Assembly: GCA_013398055.1 (NCBI GenBank)
Contig: VZRS01008300.1
Location: 378,623-442,622 of the forward strand
Direction of reading: 5' to 3'
Length of the DNA: 64,000 bases
Source: Ifrita kowaldi
Lineage: Eukaryota; Chordata; Aves; Passeriformes; Cinclosomatidae
Numbering within the stretch: position 1 is the stretch's first letter; each line of letters opens with the position of its first letter. Below, piece after piece: positions 57,501 through 64,000 of this stretch. The notes beneath the pieces were generated by a model, which was given only the letters and a program-made list of their open reading frames with translations, had not been told where the DNA came from and searched no databases. The position numbers were made by a program, and so were the translations under genes.

Positions 57501-60500
57501 CTAAATGCCTCTGTCTGTTGCAACATAATTTTCTCTTCACTGCAAGTGTTATGGCTCAGTCTGTGTTGGTCTCTCTCATCCTCTCCCAATATGGCAACGT
57601 AATTCTCCATTTATGCTCACAAATAGAAAGATTTTAAAGAGCAACTTCTTTATCTCTTATGTTCAGAAAAAAACCCCTGTTTTTTATCCCCTCTGCTATT
57701 TTCTGCTTTTTATCTCCCACCAGCTCTTTCCTTCCACATGCTGCCTCATTCTGGTGGCATGTTCTGGTTTCTGTTTCAGAGCTTTAAGGCCATTGAGGCA
57801 TGGCCAAAACCAGTCTTGCTGAAACAAACTGTCACAAAGACTGTGAGCATCCTACCTTTCTTCGGTCAAAATTTGCTGTGAATTGCCAGGTATTTCCTGT
57901 TTCAGGGCTCCAGTTCTCTGTATCCTGTTGTTAGGATAATTTTTGCTTTGACTTTGAATTTCTGAGTAGATAAAAAACTCCTGTAGCACAGAAACAAAGG
58001 ATCAGATTACTTGTATAAGGCATTTTAGTTCTTGGTAAGTGATGTCCCTAGATCAGAACAAGCATCTTCACACAGAGCCAGTTGTAGAGAAATCATTAGG
58101 CAAAATCCAGAGTTTGGCTGCTGTCACTGACAAGGCTGGTGTATTTTCTTGCCTGAAGGTTTATCTCTGACTCCTTTGATGACTACCGTTTCTTATTTCC
58201 ACTGAAATTAATGCTCTCTAGTTTAACACCTTCTAGTACATGGTTTGTATGATGGTTTTGGGTTTGTCAGGGGTTCCTGCTGAAGCTACTAAATTTAAAT
58301 ATAATAAATCAGCTGTGCATATCTTCCTTTAAGATTCATAAGTTTGGATACTAACACCTTTTTATGGAGACCATTTTTGCCATTTTCTTAACACAGTTTA
58401 CAGGTTATGACTGTGTTTAGTCTAGGGAACCCAGGGGCCTGTTAGAGTTCCTGATCTGGGTTGGTGCCTGCAGCCACATCCTGACTGCAGGTGGGCTGAG
58501 GCTCAGTGGTGCAGCAGCCTCTACCCATAGCCTCCTCTGCATGGCAAGAAACCCTAGGAACGTGTCCCAAGTAGGAGCTGTGGCACACAGGAGCAATCAA
58601 GCTGCGGGAAAGAGTGTGAAAAGTCCAAGCCAGGGTACAGGTACGGCCTTGGCTCTCAGTTGCCATTTCTGAACCTCTAGGGTTTCACACAGTTGAGATG
58701 AAAAGCAGACAGGTTTAGACTCTATCATAGAGCATATATGTTTAGCAATGATAAGGTGAATAAAAAGAACTGCAAATAGATTGGTTTAAAACAATGATTT
58801 ACAGTAAATCTCTTTAATGTTTATTTTTGATGGTTTGAGGAGACAGTGCTGCATCAAAGGACCTCAATCTATGCATGACTATTCAAGAGGAAGCTATTTT
58901 TTACAGATTACATTAATGCTCATAGATACAGTCTACTGCCTTCAATGTATATAAAACTGCCGAGATTTCAAATCAGCTTTCATTTGAAGTAAGCAATCAG
59001 TTTGATTACCAGGTTTCATTTTTATTCATAACATGACCATATAAGACTTACTTTTTCTCTCAGTCATGTTCAGAAACCCACTTCTTAACCCCTTTTGATT
59101 AACAAAGTTTTCTCTCCAACATTCTTAGAAGTGATTGGGCCAAATTTTTTCTTAGAAGTACTCAGGAGTGAAGGATGCAGCTGTTCTTTATAGGAAAGAA
59201 TTAATCAAGAGAATTTCATGTACAACCTTCTCTTGCCAAGTGCGTTCTTAGATTTTGACTTCCCTACTTTTGGGGAATGTGGAGAATCACAGGATATTGC
59301 ACAATTTGCTCTTTAAAAGACAGCTTTGTGAGCTTTTGCTTAGCTTTTCCTTTAGGAAATCCTGGTAATAGAGCAGTACTGTAAGTTCTCCTGAGCAATA
59401 TATAAAATGATTGCTAATTCACTTCAGAATATCTGTCTGATTTTACTGTCTTGAGGTTATAGTGTTTCACTTAGCTCAGAGGTACTTTTCCGTGCCTATA
59501 TCTTCAGGCTGTCTTTAATCTCAGGTTGATAATTGCTTCAAAGACAGTATGTATTCAAATGTGAAGGCCTCAATTTAAAAGACACATCTACTGCTTGAGC
59601 TCTGATTTCGTACTACTGGTTTAGCACTAAAGGGAGAGTCCCAGCCATAGAAGCACTGTAATGTGAATGTAAATATAACTGGTCAGTAACAGGAATTTGG
59701 CTTGATCAGTCTGTGTTCACATGAAAGTTAGGAAATGATTGCCACAGTTCTCTTTTTCAAGGCTGTGGAGTGAAAATAGCCCAGACTGCTACCATCTACA
59801 TCTGAAAATGGTCCAAATATAAACCATCTGAATCTGAACTGGAATCTGTAGTCATGTTGCAGGCTCAGTTTTTTCCTAACAGAATCTGCTGTTTGATAGT
59901 GTTTTGTATGTATTTGATGTCTTCTGCTTTCAGAATATCCGTAGGACGATGTGCCAGCAATGGGCTGTGGTGGCGAAGAGTGGAGGGGAAATGGAGAGTT
60001 GGCAGTAGACTGTCACATGCTGCCTTTGAGGGTTTTGTGCTTGATTATATGGATCTGAATGCAAATTTGTGGTACTTTATACCAGGCCAAAAATGCACTC
60101 AAACTCTATTGTTTAAAATGATGTCAATTTAGACATAGTGTTTTGCCCCCTCAATTTCTATTTTGGTTGTCACACTGCCTACTTAACTTATTGTTCACTG
60201 TCCCATAGCTGGTATTTGGAAAGCATGAGTTTATGGAACATGATTTCTCTTGATAATCTCTATATTTGCTACTTACTGATTGCTACAAACAGGTGAAACA
60301 GTTCTGCTTTATGTTTAAAATAATACATCTTTTTTTTTTCCCAACTAATCTATTTCAATGGCTTTTTTCCTTTTTCAGGATGCATATATGCTATTTTAAA
60401 CTACAAAACACTCATTGTACAGGGAAAGTTACATGTGGCCTTTAGTTGTGTCTTAGCAGATGAGAGGAGGGTAAATTTCTGTCCCAAGTGTTTTTAAATA

Positions 60501-63500
60501 ATACTGATTTTCTGAAGTTTTAGTCTTCTCATTGTGAGTCAAATGGCTCAATGCCACAGTGTTGATTTTGGAAGACTCCTATCAACTGCCCTAGAAATCT
60601 TAAAACTTTAATCGTTTATCATTTTGGATACCAAATAGCATACTCAAAGTTGGTCTTAAAGTACTAGTAATAGGAGGTGCATTTGAAAATGCAACTCTAA
60701 ATTTTATTGAACGGGATTTGGGTTTGCCATTAGGCTCACTGGAGGAAGAAGGTCATACATGTAGGTGTGTACTGCAGGCAAAGATGTGAAAACAGTAAAT
60801 TTAGTAGGATTTTCTCATGAAGAGTCTTCTGAGCAAACACATTTTAGCACCTGCTGAGAATATGTGTTTTATTTCTCTGGGGACTGTGCAAAAAGCAGCA
60901 CTTCTGCTTTTCAGTTTTACTGTCATCTGTTCCATGTGCATACAGAAACACAAAATTTGCTCCTACAGACACACTAATTAGTTAGTGTCAAACTCAAAGC
61001 GTTTGAGATGAGATTGTCTCAGAGGCAGTGACCTGTGTTGGAGCCAACCGACAGCCACAGTGACTCTTGGGAGCAGCTCTGCTTGTGCTGCAAACCTGGT
61101 CCCCTTCCAGCAGTCAGGAGTGACTGCAATGGAGATACCCCTAACTGGCCTGCTTAATCCCACTCTGACCCTAACCACGCAAGGGAGGGTGTAGGGGCCC
61201 AGGATTCTTTGCAGACTGGCAAGCCATGCTTGTTTCTGACTTTTCTGCAGAGCTTGTATACCCTGCTCTGCTTCCTCCCCACCCCTTGTTGCAGTAGGAT
61301 TAAATGGAACAAGTTTGCTTTCCCATCCACCCTCCTGTTTGGGATGTGGATTTACCCTGAAGGGTACCCAGGAGGCCTTCGTGGGAGCAGCTTGGGATAT
61401 TGGGCCCTGGCATTGAGAGTGAGACTTAGGACAGGGAAGGATCAGGGAGAAGCAGTGGTTTATGTCCTTCCTTTCAGCAGGTGTCTACGAGCATCAGTCA
61501 GCATTCAGGCTTAGATGGTGAATGGTCTAAATGTGTTTGTGTCCTGCTGGCAAAATTGTTCACACAGACAAAAGGCTGCACAAATTTTTAAAATTTCAAA
61601 GTGAAAGGAATGTCTTGAAATAAGGTTATTTTTGTATAGTGCTGTTACACATACCATGATGCCTTCAATATCTGGAAAATGCTGGAAAACTAATAATTTT
61701 TAAACCACTTCTTTCCTGCACTGGCCTGTAATACGTACAGCCAAGGGAAGGGGTTGGTGGGTGTATTCTCTGGCACAGTTTGGTAATCTGCACTACTTCA
61801 CTGATCATGATTATGCTGTCTGAGCATTTTCCTATTCCTGCTTAAGAACAGAAAAAATGATTTTGTCTGTAGTCTTCTCTATTTCCATGTGTTCCCATCT
61901 GCTTAAGAGTTGCCTCTTCTGTTTCCTGGATAACTGGAATTGCCTGATGCTGTGTTCTGGGAGCAGAGATGTCTACGAACATAAAAAGTTTCAAAACTCT
62001 TTTTCACATAAAAATGTAGTGGATTTGAAATACCACCTTCAAAAAAAAAAAACCAGTAAAATGATCACAGAGATGGGGGACTTTCTAAAGAAAGAAATTA
62101 TTATCTTATTAATTAAAAAGTATCAAACTACTATTTGAAATAATAACAAGAGAACATTTTATGGCAAAAGATAAACATTTTAATGGAATACTCTCTTCTG
62201 TGGAGAAAAATTGCTCAAATTTGTAACTGCAGTCATGAAATTTTTCCGTTGTCTAAGGCTGCAAATTTTGTGGATTGTTGCTAAGGATATGTTTACACAG
62301 TTGGTAACTTTAATTGCATTAAGACCACAAAACTGTAGCAGATGAATTGGAGCCCTACACTATTTCAGAGAGGGCTATTATTTTTATAGATCCTAATGTG
62401 AAACATTTATTGTTATAGTACATAATTTAAAAGAGTTATGTCAGAAATTTGTGGTCATATGAGGCTGCATCTTTTCACTTGCAGAGTATATTGGGAGAAA
62501 AAATTCTATATTTACATCAAATACTGGATTTTGGAATAACTTCAGATTTGAAATACAAAGGGAGCCCAATCAGAAGTGAAAGAAGAAAGAAAATATAATA
62601 GAAGTCTACATGTAAAGAAACACATATAGGTAAATTTGAATATCCATTATACTGCATTGTATTGCTTGTAAACAATCTTGCCTTTTCTTTATGTATTGTT
62701 CTAATAGAGAACAAGAAGGTCACTGCATTGAGGAAATTACAATCTAAAATATTTTGTGATTGAAGAAAGTTTCTGACTCTTAGTTTAGAAATAATATGCA
62801 TAGATGATAGCTGTATAAAGTATTTAATTTCTGGTCATTAGTGAATTTTACCAACATCTGCAGCTTGGAATTAGATTTATAACACCTTCCTCTGTATTGT
62901 AGTTAACTGCCTGGGGTTATGTCATTTGAAACAGTCCTGTTTGTTTTGTCCTAATGATGTTGAGTCAGGATTATGTTATAAACAGACTGATGAGTGCTGA
63001 CTAGTTTGCTATGTAGTATTTGTAATTTGAAACTGTTCACAAGGTGTATATTATTTGTATAACTTTTCCTATAAAATGTTCATATTAGTTAGGAAGACAA
63101 TACTGATACACTAGAGTGCAGGGACTTCTTCCAGGGAGAAGTTGTTGGTTTTTAAGATATCTTTTCCTTAAGCACTGTGATTTCTTTCAAGCTTAACCTT
63201 TCCTTGAGGTCGGTTAACTTTGATCATTCTGTTCACAGGAGAATTGCTCCTTTTATGAAAAAAACTACTCAGTATATCATGAGCTTCTAAAGAAATTATA
63301 GATTTCTATTATTATTCTCATTCCTGGTGGAACTGATAGCACCTGAGTCGAAGTGCACAGTGTAATTTCATTTGTTTCAGGTGGCCCGTGGGGTGTTACA
63401 CCAGCTCAGCGAGTGACGCGCTGTTCACACACGTGCACCCGCCCGTTCCCATTCGCTCATTCTTTTCTTCCTTAAGCATCGGGTGCAGGCTACTGTCACA

Positions 63501-64000
63501 AATGTCACCTGACACAGGCCTCTGAGCTGACCCAGAATTGCTTTGCTTTAAGAAAGCCAATACACAAGGATGTCAGAGTTGAAAGAAATGCCATAATAGA
63601 GGAACGGCATTTTGAGCTCAGTTTAGAATGAGTTTTAAACTTAAGCCCAGGTGTCTGCTGGAGCTATGCCGTAGGGCTGTGTTTCAAAATGTTTTTGGGG
63701 CATTGGTTGTGAATGAAGAGCACTTCTAATCTGTCCAGAAAGTGGAGCTTTCCCAGAAACTGGTGTTCCATCCTGTGGACTCTGCAAGGTGCATGACAGG
63801 TATAGATGTATACAGATATGTTGGTTTTGTCTTAGGCTGGTTTGGGAGCATTTACATCTTTAATCCTGAAGAATTTATTCCCATTATTCATTGTGGTTAA
63901 CAGAGGATCTGATACTATACCTTGATGATGGTAGAAAAGTGTTGCTGGAAAGACCTAATCTGTAAGGTCTGTGATCAGAAATTAGCTACATCTGTTGTTT
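54516..64000. other. Non-coding flank at the window end
   Basis: No exon supported. In human the next gene after BLNK is DNTT on the plus strand. I looked for its BRCT and polymerase segments among the plus-strand frames and saw none, so DNTT, if present, lies beyond this window. Frames at 56400-57200, 57425-57610 and 59854-60132 have no recognisable domain. A small CpG-containing patch occurs at about 63384-63450. Confidence 0.5.

Noticed and set aside
57425..57610. Minus-strand frame starting MENYVAILGEDERDQ
   Set aside because: It looks protein-like at first, but has no known domain, no support from flanking splice sites and no family match.
54516..64000. Expected neighbour DNTT
   Set aside because: None of its BRCT or polymerase segments were recognised on the plus strand; not claimed.

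Overview
The window looks like nuclear DNA from a bird. It is AT-rich and repeat-poor. Its recognisable mobile elements are CR1-type LINE fragments, with no mammalian SINEs or L1. It carries the vertebrate neighbour pair ZNF518A and BLNK in the convergent order known from other vertebrates. Two isolated N bases (9575 and 54358) suggest a draft assembly. This is ordinary vertebrate chromosome: there is no operon, CRISPR array, phage or other bacterial-type system.

Layout. Positions 1-6675 hold the 3' part of ZNF518A on the plus strand: a probable 5'-UTR exon, an intron, then one large exon with a complete 1551-codon reading frame (1251-5906) and a 3' UTR. Positions 6676-11930 are intergenic, with a long imperfect inverted repeat (9805-9928), low-complexity G/T tracts and short tandem repeats. 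From about 11930 to at least 40836 lies BLNK (SLP-65/BASH) on the minus strand, its 3' end facing that of ZNF518A. I rebuilt 21 coding exons by finding splice sites whose codon phases join without a stop, and by matching the predicted peptides to the known BLNK protein. They run from the N-terminal basic coil, through the tyrosine-rich and proline-rich linker, to the C-terminal SH2 domain and stop codon. Only the first coding exon (about 15 codons with the start Met) was not found. Positions 40837-64000 hold no exon I could support; this is BLNK intron 1 and/or upstream flank. It contains a CR1 copy, a short GC-rich island at about 54355-54515 with an octamer and an AP-1-like site beside it, and several short repeats.

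How the genes work. ZNF518A is a nuclear C2H2 zinc-finger protein linked by published work to G9A and Polycomb repression. BLNK is a cytoplasmic adaptor: Syk phosphorylates it after B-cell-receptor engagement, and it then recruits PLC-gamma-2, BTK, VAV and GRB2. The two are neighbours, not known pathway partners. The most interesting points are the micro-exon-rich architecture of this BLNK, an extra YxxP tyrosine motif encoded by a 26-bp exon that looks like part of an internal exon duplication, and an in-frame exon matching the one skipped in human BLNK-S. I found no undescribed system.
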